Shown: one piece after another, positions 7,499 through 15,115 of the stretch
Numbering within the stretch: the first letter of the stretch is position 1
How the letters are laid out: each line of letters opens with the position of its first letter
Origin: Bacilli bacterium
GTDB lineage: Bacteria > Bacillota_I > Bacilli_A > RF39 > UBA660
Reading direction: 5' to 3'
DNA length: 23,786 nt
NCBI GenBank assembly: GCA_017470045.1
Contig: JAFUFG010000180.1
Span: 1 to 23,786, forward strand
Position numbers and translations under genes: made by a program
Notes under the pieces: model-generated
What the model was told of the DNA's origin: nothing
The model's input: only the letters and a program-made list of their open reading frames with translations
The model's database searches: none

Positions 7499-9008
7499 AA
7501 AAATCACCCATAAATTCTTTCAAAAGACAAATAATATTCATAGAATAAAGAATATCTTCATCTAATTTTGATACTACATAGTAAGAAGAAACTAATTCAT
7601 CAATATTTTCTCGAATCAAAGGAAGAATTTCTTCTTTCTTATTAGAAGGAGTTTGAAATAAAACAAATTGAGTAAATTCTTCTTTAAAATTAGGATCCGT
7701 ATCTTCCAGATTTTCGACTGAAGAAATGATCTTCTGAAGAAAAGGAGCTGGAAATTCCGAATTCTTCGCAATCGCATGATGTAAAGCAGAAATCGAAATA
7801 GAAAAACGACTTTGTAAAAAATCATAAACAGAATAATATTTCTTTAGACTCTTATAGTAAGTTAAAGCCTCTACACTATTTGAAATTGGATACTTTTGAA
7901 AAATCGTTAAACTTAAAGTATTTTCAATAATACTATCGCGATTTTTTTGAATAAGATTTAATAAATAAGTTTGCATTTTCAAATAATCAGTGTTTGTAAA
8001 ATCAAATAAAGAAAAACTTTCATAACCCTCAATATTTAAAATATGACGAAGGAAAAAATCAATATTACGGTAATAAAATAATAAATAAGAATTATCTTTC
8101 TTCTCATAATATAGATTACGATAAGAATTTATTGTTGTTAAGAATGATAACAGATTGGAATAATCAATCATTGGAACTTCTAATATAGAACTAGAAGCAT
8201 CATCTAAAATAGAAAATGCATTAGGAAATAATTCAATCGTCTTCTGATAAACATCATCTTTTTCATAAGAAAAATTAGTAGCCATTTCCAAGATAGAATC
8301 ATGAAAAGGTTCTTGAAAAACAGAATCAAAAGATAATCCATTACTTTTCAAATAAGAAAGAGAAGAATACAATATCTTTCCCACTATTTCTTGATAAAAA
8401 GAAGCATAACGTTGAATCTCATCTGAAATAGAATCCCATTTTTTAACAGTCTCTAATGAATCAAAAAAATCTGTAACATGTTTGTCACCATCAATAAACT
8501 TCCAAAAATAAGATTCATCAAATTGTTTCAAAAAAGATAATAAAGAATAAATACATCCCTCTAAATATTTGGAATATGGATTTTCACGATAAAGAGGAAA
8601 TTCTTCAAATACTTGAATTTTTAATTTATCATAACACATATCTTTTTGATATTGAATAATACTACGTTTTGAATTACGTTCTACATATTCTAGTTTATCA
8701 ACATCAAAATTATTCTGGTAATAATCAACTGTAGATTTTAAAAAGACAAGAAAATCACGTAAATTCATCAAGTTAGTAGGAGAAGATTCAACATTTAAAA
8801 TCCAAGAAGAGCCAGGAAGAGATTGATACTTCTCTAGATGATCTTGAATTTGCTCTTTTAATACATCTGCATTACGAAAATAGAATCCAAATAATGCATT
8901 CTGTAAAGGAATATCCGCAATAATCTTTTGTCCTTCCAAATAATAATAATTTGAAACAATATTAGAAATATTTATATCATCCATAGATACTTTCATTAGT
9001 TCTTCCAT
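7491..9008 (-). CDS. Unrecognised soluble protein, 505 aa, partner of the 936-aa protein
   Basis: I do not recognise this protein. It is 505 residues, very rich in Tyr, Phe, Ser and Leu, with no signal peptide, membrane helix or known catalytic motif; the pattern suggests a helical, scaffold-like fold. It starts at an ATG with a strong AGGAGG site and an extended -10 promoter about 25 bases upstream. Its last codons (GGTGATTTTTATGAGTAG) also provide the ribosome site and start of the 936-residue gene. Residues 183-217 (containing ETVKKW, then a helical stretch ending EIVGKILYSSL) align by eye with DTVRKW...EFVTRTMFGCL of the partner, suggesting the two share a domain. The pair forms a two-gene operon bounded by terminators. 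Confidence 0.85.
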   Translation of the reverse strand: MEELMKVSMDDINISNIVSNYYYLEGQKIIADIPLQNALFGFYFRNADVLKEQIQDHLEKYQSLPGSSWILNVESSPTNLMNLRDFLVFLKSTVDYYQNNFDVDKLEYVERNSKRSIIQYQKDMCYDKLKIQVFEEFPLYRENPYSKYLEGCIYSLLSFLKQFDESYFWKFIDGDKHVTDFFDSLETVKKWDSISDEIQRYASFYQEIVGKILYSSLSYLKSNGLSFDSVFQEPFHDSILEMATNFSYEKDDVYQKTIELFPNAFSILDDASSSILEVPMIDYSNLLSFLTTINSYRNLYYEKKDNSYLLFYYRNIDFFLRHILNIEGYESFSLFDFTNTDYLKMQTYLLNLIQKNRDSIIENTLSLTIFQKYPISNSVEALTYYKSLKKYYSVYDFLQSRFSISISALHHAIAKNSEFPAPFLQKIISSVENLEDTDPNFKEEFTQFVLFQTPSNKKEEILPLIRENIDELVSSYYVVSKLDEDILYSMNIICLLKEFMGDFYE

Positions 9009-9032
9009 AAGTACCTCCTACTCTACTATTTC

Positions 9033-9041
9033 ATTATAACA
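9033..9041 (-). promoter_or_regulatory. Extended -10 promoter (TGTTATAAT) of the large-protein operon
   Basis: The minus strand reads TGTTATAAT directly after the T-tract of the upstream membrane-protein gene. No good -35 exists, since that position lies in the terminator stem. Predicted 5' UTR is about 18 nt. Confidence 0.6.
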
Positions 9042-9042
9042 T

Positions 9043-9069
9043 AAAAAGAGTAGAATTCTTCTACTCTTT
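9043..9069 (-). terminator. Terminator of the GT-C-like gene, containing its stop codon
   Basis: Arms 9045-9053 and 9061-9069 (AAAGAGTAG/CTACTCTTT, 9 bp) with a 7-base loop and a T-tract. The last codons and the TAG stop (9061-9063) of the upstream gene form the 5' arm. Confidence 0.88.
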
Positions 9070-10767
9070 ATTGTTTCTCTTAAGAACAAATTCTTTTCCA
9101 TAATGAAATAAGAAATAGATACCAGTAAACTCCAATATCTGAATAACTGGTATAATACCGCAAGAATAATTATAGATATGTCTCATAATGGATCCTCCAA
9201 AACAACTACAGAACCACAACACTCCAAATAATAAAACAAAACAAGTTCCAAGTAAACCAAGTAGAATCATCCATAAATAGAAAGATTCTATTTTCTTGCT
9301 ACGAATATCAATAACCATTCTAATAGTAAATAAAAGAAATCCGATAATACCTAAAATAAATATAGCGTATCCAGTAGATTGATAAATAGATACAATCGAT
9401 GTAATAAAAGAAATAGTAATATGATAAGGCTCCGTTACAGGAGATAATTCTTCAGGCCATACTGTTTCAGAATTCGTAAAATGATCCATCATAATAATCG
9501 CATACATAGGACCAGTAGCATTATAAATATCGGTATCATTTTCTCGATATGTAACCATCATATGAATAGCATCACTCATAGTCTTAGGATAATACTCTAA
9601 TAACTGATCCATAGTATAACCAATCGTAATTGGAGAAATATACAACTTTTTTTTCTTACTTAATTTCAAAGAGCCACTCTCTACCGCTTGATCTAATTCT
9701 TGATCCACTTTTTGATAAAAATGATTTACTGCTTTACCACCTTGCTCATAGATTCCAGCATCCGCAACAGCTTCTTTAAAAGTCCAATAAATAATATCTG
9801 CTTCAATCTCACCATTTTGTTGCACAGCCCAAGAATGCTCATACATATCATCAATATATGGTTTTATTGTTTGGAGAGTCTTAGAATGATCAATTGCTTG
9901 ATACATCATATTTTTCGTAATCCAAACATTCTTCACTTCATTTTCTTCATCGATACGAATAATATCCGCCATCATCTCTTTAAAATACGTTCCACTTCGA
10001 TCCGTAATCGTATATTCACCATACTTCCAATAATTAATAGAACTATAAATAATATTCGTAAAACATAGAGAAAGAATTGGTAAAACAATTAGAAAAGATC
10101 GAAGAAATTTACGATTAATCTTCTTAGAAAATAATACAAAACCAATACTTACTGCAAGAGAAGTAAATACAAAAGGCATAATCCAAATAGAATCCTCTTT
10201 AATATAATAAAAGAATGGTAAAGCAATTGCACCAAGAGTAGAATAACAAACCAAATTCTTAAATTTCTTATCTCTACAACAATTAAAAATAGAAATCATA
10301 GTTGCCAAAACAATTAAAGACATACAAACAATTAATCCACCACGATAAATCTTTTGAACATTTTCTACATGAAACATAACTGGAGAAAATAATAAGAAAA
10401 CATATAAAATAGATAAATACCATTTATTCGATATATATGGTTTGATTGCAAACAAGAACAAAATAATTCCTGCAATATAAAGTAATATCAATCCCAAAGA
10501 ATATGGAATACTAAGTAAATAAGTAATACCAACAAAAATTGGAAAAGAAATACCTTTAGCTAAAGTCTTAGAACCAAAAGGACCTAACCAATCTCCCTTG
10601 ACTAAATTTTTTGCATAATCCATCAATAAAAAATCATCAAAACCTGCACCACCCTGTAAAAATAAAGGTAATTTAACTTGTAACATAACACGAATAAAAG
10701 TAAAGAGAATAAGACCAACAACAAGAATTTGATCAATTCTTTTTAATGATTGAAACTTTTTAATCAT
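9061..10767 (-). CDS. Multi-pass membrane protein, GT-C glycosyltransferase-like
   Basis: 568 residues with about ten to twelve predicted membrane helices. After the first helix comes an outside loop with GFDDFLLMDYAKN (Asp44-Asp45), which resembles the acidic catalytic motif in the first loop of GT-C glycosyltransferases (PMT/ArnT-like), enzymes that transfer sugars from polyprenyl-phosphate donors outside the cell. A large hydrophilic segment (about 250-430) between the helices would be the outside soluble domain. Alternatives are a flippase or polymerase of surface polysaccharide, or an uncharacterised family. No sugar-synthesis genes lie nearby, so it stands as a single-gene unit. The start at 10767 has only a weak ribosome site (AAGAAGTG), and the promoter is unclear (TGATACTAT at 10803-10811). 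Confidence 0.7.
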   Translation of the reverse strand: MIKKFQSLKRIDQILVVGLILFTFIRVMLQVKLPLFLQGGAGFDDFLLMDYAKNLVKGDWLGPFGSKTLAKGISFPIFVGITYLLSIPYSLGLILLYIAGIILFLFAIKPYISNKWYLSILYVFLLFSPVMFHVENVQKIYRGGLIVCMSLIVLATMISIFNCCRDKKFKNLVCYSTLGAIALPFFYYIKEDSIWIMPFVFTSLAVSIGFVLFSKKINRKFLRSFLIVLPILSLCFTNIIYSSINYWKYGEYTITDRSGTYFKEMMADIIRIDEENEVKNVWITKNMMYQAIDHSKTLQTIKPYIDDMYEHSWAVQQNGEIEADIIYWTFKEAVADAGIYEQGGKAVNHFYQKVDQELDQAVESGSLKLSKKKKLYISPITIGYTMDQLLEYYPKTMSDAIHMMVTYRENDTDIYNATGPMYAIIMMDHFTNSETVWPEELSPVTEPYHITISFITSIVSIYQSTGYAIFILGIIGFLLFTIRMVIDIRSKKIESFYLWMILLGLLGTCFVLLFGVLWFCSCFGGSIMRHIYNYSCGIIPVIQILEFTGIYFLFHYGKEFVLKRNNKE

Positions 10768-10820
10768 AAAGACACTTCTTTCTTACTAACACATCTAACA
10801 ATATAGTATCATAAAATAAG

Positions 10821-10847
10821 AAAAAAAGAAGATACAAAGTATCTTCT
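10821..10847 (-). terminator. Terminator of the DUF7736-like gene
   Basis: Arms 10827-10835 and 10839-10847 (AGAAGATAC/GTATCTTCT, 9 bp) with a 3-base loop and six or more T residues, eight bases after the stop codon. Confidence 0.9.
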
Positions 10848-10855
10848 GAAAAAAA

Positions 10856-11185
10856 CTATCTAGTATAAACTTTTGGTTTTTCTTTTTGCATTGGAGATAA
10901 AGCGAATTCTGATCCAACAACTTTTGATTGTTGTTCAAGAAAAGCATCTCCCTCTTCTCTACTATGGAATCGCTCAGTCTTACCTACTCCAGCTAATTGT
11001 GGATAACGACCTAAAATATAACTTCTAGCAGCAGGTGCAACTTCTGTTAATCCTAAAGTATACAATTGTTCTTGGGATAAATAACTTAATATATCAACAA
11101 TATCATCCATGCTAGTGAACACTCTACCTGTCGTAATATTAAGAACTTGTCCTAACGTAAAAATCCTTTCATTCTTTTCTTCCAT
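10856..11185 (-). CDS. Small DUF7736-like protein, 109 aa, under structured leader
   Basis: A 109-residue soluble protein. The N-terminal part, FTLGQVLNITTGRVFTSMDD followed by a helix and a YPQLAGV segment near residue 65, resembles from memory the short DUF7736-type proteins seen in phages and some Firmicutes; no biochemical function is known. The start is the ATG at 11185, preceded by AGGAGGG; an upstream in-frame ATG at 11230 lies inside the terminator hairpin of the leader and is not plausible. The gene has a near-consensus promoter and a 150-nt leader whose design matches that of the SPFH gene 9 kb away, so the two are probably regulated together. It is a single-gene unit with its own terminator. 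Confidence 0.8.
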   Translation of the reverse strand: MEEKNERIFTLGQVLNITTGRVFTSMDDIVDILSYLSQEQLYTLGLTEVAPAARSYILGRYPQLAGVGKTERFHSREEGDAFLEQQSKVVGSEFALSPMQKEKPKVYTR

Positions 11186-11337
11186 AAAATCAAACCCTCC
11201 TATTTTGAATAAGAGTCTACAAAAAAACAAGACTCTTATTGTTGTATAAGTCTTGTTCAGATTTTAATATCCTAGTAAAACGGTTTTTAATAACGTACTG
11301 ACGTCTTACTACATTTAAGAACTACTCCCTCAATACG
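11186..11337 (-). ncRNA. Structured leader, copy B, riboswitch-like, upstream of DUF7736-like gene
   Basis: In transcript order: the box GGGAGTAGTTC (11329-11319); a 10-bp helix TAGTAAGACG/CGTTTTACTA (11302-11311 with 11273-11282, one G-U) whose loop begins TCAGTACG; an intrinsic terminator with 9-bp base (11249-11257 with 11226-11234) and seven T; then a segment AGACTCTTAT (11218-11209) perfectly complementary over 10 bases to the 3' arm of the terminator (11230-11239), ending eight bases before the AGGAGGG ribosome site. The same order of elements occurs at 20585-20712. The GGGAGTAG box recalls the first conserved box of yybP-ykoY manganese riboswitches, but I cannot confirm membership. The ligand is unknown. 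Confidence 0.65.
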
Positions 11338-11343
11338 GTTCTA

Positions 11344-11372
11344 ATTATACCATAAAATGACCAAAAAGTCAA
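11344..11372 (-). promoter_or_regulatory. Sigma-A promoter of leader copy B
   Basis: -35 TTGACT (11372-11367), 17-base spacer, -10 TATAAT (11349-11344) with an upstream TG. Twelve bases around the -10 (ATTTTATGGTATAAT region) match the promoter of leader copy A. A near-palindrome centred on AGGCCT (11374-11388) abuts the -35 and could be an operator. Confidence 0.85.
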
Positions 11373-11396
11373 TTTAAGAGGCCTTTAACACCCACT

Positions 11397-12218
11397 CTAT
11401 TGAAAAGTAATCACAATATCATCTTGATTCAAAGAAGGAAAATTATTAATATGACCAATCTTCGTATAAGAATATTCTGTAGAAAAAGATTTATAAAAAA
11501 CAACCAAACAGTCATCACCAAATAGATAAACATCTCCACGATGAATTTCATTTGGAACAGAAGAATTATTTGATAATTTCTTTTTTAAAGAAACATATTT
11601 CTCATTTTTATTTAACTCTTTCATAGAAAATGTTTTAGGAATTAGTTTTAAAAAATCTTCTACAGTATCATTATCTTCTAAATACATTATATATTCTTCA
11701 TCGTCCAAAAGAACTTTAATAGTATTTTGATTTCGATTATCATAAAGATTCATAAACAATTCCGTAATTTCATTCTCTACTTCACGATAATTTTTAGGAT
11801 ACATCATATATCCCGATGCCGAAATAGAATGTTCTTTATCAACTTCAACATAGATGGAGAAGGAATCTCCATCCATAACATTTGAATTAGACTTTTGATA
11901 TCCATCCCATTTTGAAACTTGATATTTTATAAGTATTTCTTTAAGTTGATGAATAAACTCAGAATCTACTTCTACTTCATATTCATCATCTGGACTTTCA
12001 TTGTTAGGCTTAATAGAAGCCATACATTTTTCTTTACAAGTAACAGAAAAAGAAACATTGGAATTCATCATATTACCAGTAGAATATCCAAAGTGGAAAG
12101 ATTGAATATCAATAATCTTAATATTCTTCATAGGTTTCTTTAGAATCAAAAAGCATCCACCGACAAGCAAAAGAACAATTACAATAATGATTGGAATCAT
12201 AATAACACGACCTTTCAT
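11397..12218 (-). CDS. Membrane-anchored protein with cyclophilin-like C-terminal domain
   Basis: 273 residues. An N-terminal helix (about 7-26, with a Cys22 that is only a poor lipobox) anchors the protein facing outside. Residues about 36-160 form a domain (SFSVTCKE, then KYQVSKWDGYQKS, VMDGDSFSIYV) shared with the next gene upstream and with the 14016-14564 gene. Residues about 166-272 match the bacterial cyclophilin-like fold: TIKVLLDDEEY, then SMKELNKNEKYVSLKKKL, RGDVYLFGDDCLVVFYKSF and YTKIGHI. Such domains are mostly found in surface or lipoprotein-like proteins of Firmicutes; peptidyl-prolyl isomerase activity is not established for this subgroup. The start is three bases after the upstream stop, so the two genes are co-translated. 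Confidence 0.8.
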   Translation of the reverse strand: MKGRVIMIPIIIVIVLLLVGGCFLILKKPMKNIKIIDIQSFHFGYSTGNMMNSNVSFSVTCKEKCMASIKPNNESPDDEYEVEVDSEFIHQLKEILIKYQVSKWDGYQKSNSNVMDGDSFSIYVEVDKEHSISASGYMMYPKNYREVENEITELFMNLYDNRNQNTIKVLLDDEEYIMYLEDNDTVEDFLKLIPKTFSMKELNKNEKYVSLKKKLSNNSSVPNEIHRGDVYLFGDDCLVVFYKSFSTEYSYTKIGHINNFPSLNQDDIVITFQ

Positions 12219-12221
12219 AAA

Positions 12222-13133
12222 TTAATCCTCACGCAATAAATCACAAGTAGAATAAGCTCCACTTAAAAAATAACCAACAATAGTAAAATCATTTTTCTTT
12301 GCAAAAGAACTAACTCCATTAAAGTCTTCATAATCATGTCGACTTTTTGCTTTAGTTACTCCATTTCGAAGCTCGTTCTTACGCACAAAACCATCTACAA
12401 TGGTATATTCACAAGAATCTTTCACAATACCATTAATACGAATCTCTACCGTATTTCCAAGAAAAGAAACCCAAATATCATCCCCGAAATGTTTTCCTTT
12501 CCAAATACCCTGTAAATACTGATAATCTGCATCATCATATAATTTTACATTCGATAATTCTGTATTGAATTGATATCCATTTTCTACTGCGATCTTTTGG
12601 AATAAATAATAAAGCTCTAAATTCGCATCTTGAGATACCGTTAAAGATTGATTCGAAGTCATATAAATCTTCTCATCACTAGAATAAGTAACAGATAAAG
12701 TATCACCAAGTCCAGCAGGCAAACCATTTACATGTTCCCAATACCCATTCTTTTTCACTAATTCATACTTTTTAATCCATTTTTGAATTCGATCCATTAT
12801 ATCCGAATTCTTCACAACGTAATCTAAATGAAATGCAGATCCGTCCCTAGCATAACGATCTCCACCCTTAGAAATAATATGGATTCCACCCTTTTCTTTT
12901 TCACAAGAGAAAACAAATTCTCCACATTCATAAGAAAAAGAAATAATATCCGAAGATTGAATCGAATCCGAATAACCTTTCAATTGTTTCTTAACATGAG
13001 CCCCTGGTAAATCTTCATACTTCATTTCAGGATTATGACCACCAAATCTTTTCACAAAAAAAGTAACAATACCTAACGTTAATAAAAGAATTAATAAAAT
13101 GATAAAGATAATAAAATATTGTTTTCCGTTCAT
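12222..13133 (-). CDS. Membrane-anchored protein with shared domain and lipocalin-like C-terminus
   Basis: 303 residues from the ATG at 13133, six bases after AGGAGG; a TTG six bases further upstream would leave no spacing. One membrane helix (about residues 7-27) is followed by the domain shared with the downstream gene (SFSYECGEF, IKKYELVKKNGYWEHV, GLGDTLSVTY). The C-terminal 100 residues (LQGIWKGKHFGDD, VSFLGNTVEIRING, YTIVDGFV) have the alternating strand pattern of small lipocalin-like beta barrels. It is the first gene of a two-gene operon, and its promoter overlaps the divergent promoter of the plus-strand DUF1295 gene. Function unknown; a surface-exposed binding protein is inference. 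Confidence 0.78.
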   Translation of the reverse strand: MNGKQYFIIFIILLILLLTLGIVTFFVKRFGGHNPEMKYEDLPGAHVKKQLKGYSDSIQSSDIISFSYECGEFVFSCEKEKGGIHIISKGGDRYARDGSAFHLDYVVKNSDIMDRIQKWIKKYELVKKNGYWEHVNGLPAGLGDTLSVTYSSDEKIYMTSNQSLTVSQDANLELYYLFQKIAVENGYQFNTELSNVKLYDDADYQYLQGIWKGKHFGDDIWVSFLGNTVEIRINGIVKDSCEYTIVDGFVRKNELRNGVTKAKSRHDYEDFNGVSSFAKKNDFTIVGYFLSGAYSTCDLLRED

Positions 13134-13153
13134 AGACAACCTCCTATAGTAAC

Positions 13154-13179
13154 ATTATAACATAAATTAGTGATATAAT
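13154..13179. promoter_or_regulatory. Overlapping divergent extended -10 promoters
   Basis: Minus strand: TGTTATAAT (13162-13154) for the 12222-13133 operon. Plus strand: TGATATAAT (13171-13179) for the DUF1295 gene. The two -10 boxes are only 14 bases apart, so polymerases on the two promoters would exclude each other. Both 5' UTRs are about 12-14 nt. Confidence 0.6.
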
Positions 13180-13197
13180 AAGATTGAGGTGAATAAT

Positions 13198-13995
13198 ATG
13201 ATTATATCGATAGAAATCGGATGGATATTACTTGCAATACTCTTTGTATGTTTAATAGGATTCAAAAAATATGTATGGTTTATTTCCATAGGATATGGAT
13301 TTTCTATAACGACTGTTGGAATCATGATGTTAATCTTATTTCCTAAAAATTTAGCATTAATTATTTCTAGTCTAATCTTTATTTTATATGGACTTCGTCT
13401 AGGTGGTTTCCTAGCACTTAGAGAATTAAAAAGTACAACCTACAATAAAAAGATGAAAACGGAAATATCAGATGGATCTCATATGACGATACCATTAAAA
13501 ATAATGTTATGGATAAGTTGTGCCCTACTTTATTTCTTAATGACGGCACCTGCTGTATATCGTTTCATAAACAATGATCAAGGAGATATCATTTTCTATA
13601 TTGGAATGGGAATAACTCTACTTGGTATTGCATTAGAATCATTATCCGATTACCAAAAAAGTCAATCCAAAAAGAAAAATCCAAATCGTTTCTGTGATAC
13701 AGGATTATTTAAAATAGTAAGATGTCCAAATTACTTAGGAGAATTAATCATCTGGTTAGGAGTATTCATTTCTGGATTTACAACATTAAATAGTATTTGG
13801 CAATGGATTGTTTCCATCATTGGGTTCTTAGGAATTGTATATATCATGTTTAGCGGTGCTAGAAGACTAGAACTAAGACAAGATAGAACCTATGGAAATG
13901 ATAAAGAATATCAAGAATATGTAAAAACAACACCAATTTTAATTCCACTAATTCCACTATATAGTGTAAAAAAACACAAATGGTTAGTAGGATAA
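13198..13995 (+). CDS. DUF1295 / isoprenylcysteine methyltransferase-like membrane protein
   Basis: The only plus-strand gene here: 265 residues with about seven membrane helices. The C-terminal half matches the DUF1295 (steroid 5-alpha-reductase C-terminal-like / ICMT-like) family: NPNRFCDTGLFKIVRCPNYL followed by GELIIWLG and a late RRLELRQDRTYG stretch before YQEYVKTTP. Members are thought to be NAD(P)H- or SAM-using enzymes acting on lipid-like substrates in the membrane; the reaction here is unknown. The start chosen is the ATG at 13198, five bases after GAGGTGA; the GTG at 13189 lies within that ribosome site. It ends in a terminator that also serves the converging gene. Confidence 0.85.
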   Translation: MIISIEIGWILLAILFVCLIGFKKYVWFISIGYGFSITTVGIMMLILFPKNLALIISSLIFILYGLRLGGFLALRELKSTTYNKKMKTEISDGSHMTIPLKIMLWISCALLYFLMTAPAVYRFINNDQGDIIFYIGMGITLLGIALESLSDYQKSQSKKKNPNRFCDTGLFKIVRCPNYLGELIIWLGVFISGFTTLNSIWQWIVSIIGFLGIVYIMFSGARRLELRQDRTYGNDKEYQEYVKTTPILIPLIPLYSVKKHKWLVG

Positions 13996-14001
13996 TAAAA
14001 C

Positions 14002-14027
14002 AAAAAAGACTATCCCTAGTCTTTTTT
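14002..14027. terminator. Bidirectional terminator between converging genes
   Basis: Perfect 11-bp stem, 14002-14012 with 14017-14027 (AAAAAAGACTA/TAGTCTTTTTT), loop TCCC. The A-run and T-run serve both directions. The stop codon of the minus-strand gene (14016-14018) spans the loop and stem. Confidence 0.92.
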
Positions 14028-14564
14028 TTCTGTCTCAAAATATTCCGTCATTTTCTTCATCCCAACAAAACTAGTAGGAGAAGAATCTTCCATCTCTTCT
14101 TCATAAATTCGAATTAAGTTTTCTTCCTTCTCCAAAGAAAAGAATAAATCTAAGAAAACATGATAAGCTTTATGACCATCTTCTGGTAATTTTAAAAACT
14201 GTTTTAAAGTAAACCATTGATGATACGATCCTTCATTCTGACATACAAAAGATAATCTCATCTGTGGCGCATCTAATGCAAAAAAATCTTCCTCTGGAAC
14301 CAAACTCCAAGCACAAAGATTATATTCTTTTATATAGTCCCTAATCTTATTTAAATCCTCATCGGTAACTTTATATTCTTTGAATATTGCAGGAATATTA
14401 TGTGCTGGAGTTTTTTCAGTACGAAAAATTTTCTTTTCAAAATCCAGATCCGCATAATTACGATTTCCATTCATATCTCCACTATTCGAATAATGAATTC
14501 GAATCACTTCTCCGGCCCCAACATCCGTTTGAATAATCTTTTCTAACTCTTTACTATGTTTCAT
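14016..14564 (-). CDS. Soluble protein with the domain shared by the 11397 and 12222 genes
   Basis: 182 residues, cytoplasmic, with no anchor. By eye it follows the same plan as the middle domain of the two membrane-anchored proteins at 11397-13133: an opening strand pair (IRIHYSNSGDMNG), a helix with IRDYIKEYNLCAWSLV (compare IKYQVSKWDGY), then LDAPQMRLSF and a closing helix KAYHVFLDLFFSLE. The Glu-rich C-terminal tail is unique. The start at 14564 has an AGGAGA site and lies eight bases after the stop of the GNAT gene, making it the last gene of a three-gene operon. Function unknown. Confidence 0.78.
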   Translation of the reverse strand: MKHSKELEKIIQTDVGAGEVIRIHYSNSGDMNGNRNYADLDFEKKIFRTEKTPAHNIPAIFKEYKVTDEDLNKIRDYIKEYNLCAWSLVPEEDFFALDAPQMRLSFVCQNEGSYHQWFTLKQFLKLPEDGHKAYHVFLDLFFSLEKEENLIRIYEEEMEDSSPTSFVGMKKMTEYFETEKKD

Positions 14565-14572
14565 ATCTTCTC

Positions 14573-15103
14573 CTATAAAAATTGATAAATCAAATAGTGA
14601 TAACCATCATCAGGAGAATCATATTCTCGGACTAATTTACCACCATTTTTTTCTAATACTTTTTTACTCGCAATGTTAAAGTCTTTACAAGATACGATAA
14701 TATCTGTAATATTTCTCTCTTGAAACATCTCTAATCCTAACTTTAACATCTCATTTGCATAACCCATACCACGACAAGTAGGACGGATACTATAACCAAT
14801 TAATCCACCAAATAACATAAGAATCGGTACTTTCTCCCATCTTGCATTTAGCATTCCAACAATTTTCCCATCCACTTCTACTAAATAAGTCGTCTGTGTT
14901 GAAAATTCTTCTGGAAGATTTTCTTTTCTTTTATTAAAATCCAATTCTTCAAACCACTCTTCGAAAGATAAATGATCAAAATGTTCAAAATTACGAACAC
15001 CTTCAAACATATCGATTCCAGGTATAGGAGGAGCATTCAAATATTCTTGATAAATTGTTAATATTTCTTCTTTATCCTCTAATCTTACTTCTCTTAATAA
15101 CAT
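14573..15103 (-). CDS. GNAT-family N-acetyltransferase (COG3981-like)
   Basis: A 176-residue acetyl-CoA-dependent acetyltransferase. The acetyl-CoA loop is clear: GYSIRPTCRGMGYANEMLKL (R-G-M-G-Y-A), followed by the motif B region IIVSCKDFNIASKKVLEKNG. The N-terminal part resembles the predicted acetyltransferases of COG3981. The substrate is unknown. The start is the ATG at 15103, with AGGTGA five bases upstream; the in-frame GTG at 15112 is part of that ribosome site. The gene begins 12 bases after the stop of the ASCH-GNAT gene, so both acetyltransferases are made from one transcript. Confidence 0.88.
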   Translation of the reverse strand: MLLREVRLEDKEEILTIYQEYLNAPPIPGIDMFEGVRNFEHFDHLSFEEWFEELDFNKRKENLPEEFSTQTTYLVEVDGKIVGMLNARWEKVPILMLFGGLIGYSIRPTCRGMGYANEMLKLGLEMFQERNITDIIVSCKDFNIASKKVLEKNGGKLVREYDSPDDGYHYLIYQFL

Positions 15104-15115
15104 ATCAATCACCTT

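Noticed and set aside
11374..11388. Near-palindrome around AGGCCT as terminator of the cyclophilin-like gene
   Set aside because: The arms have no loop and no T-tract follows; at most it is an operator next to the -35 of leader copy B.
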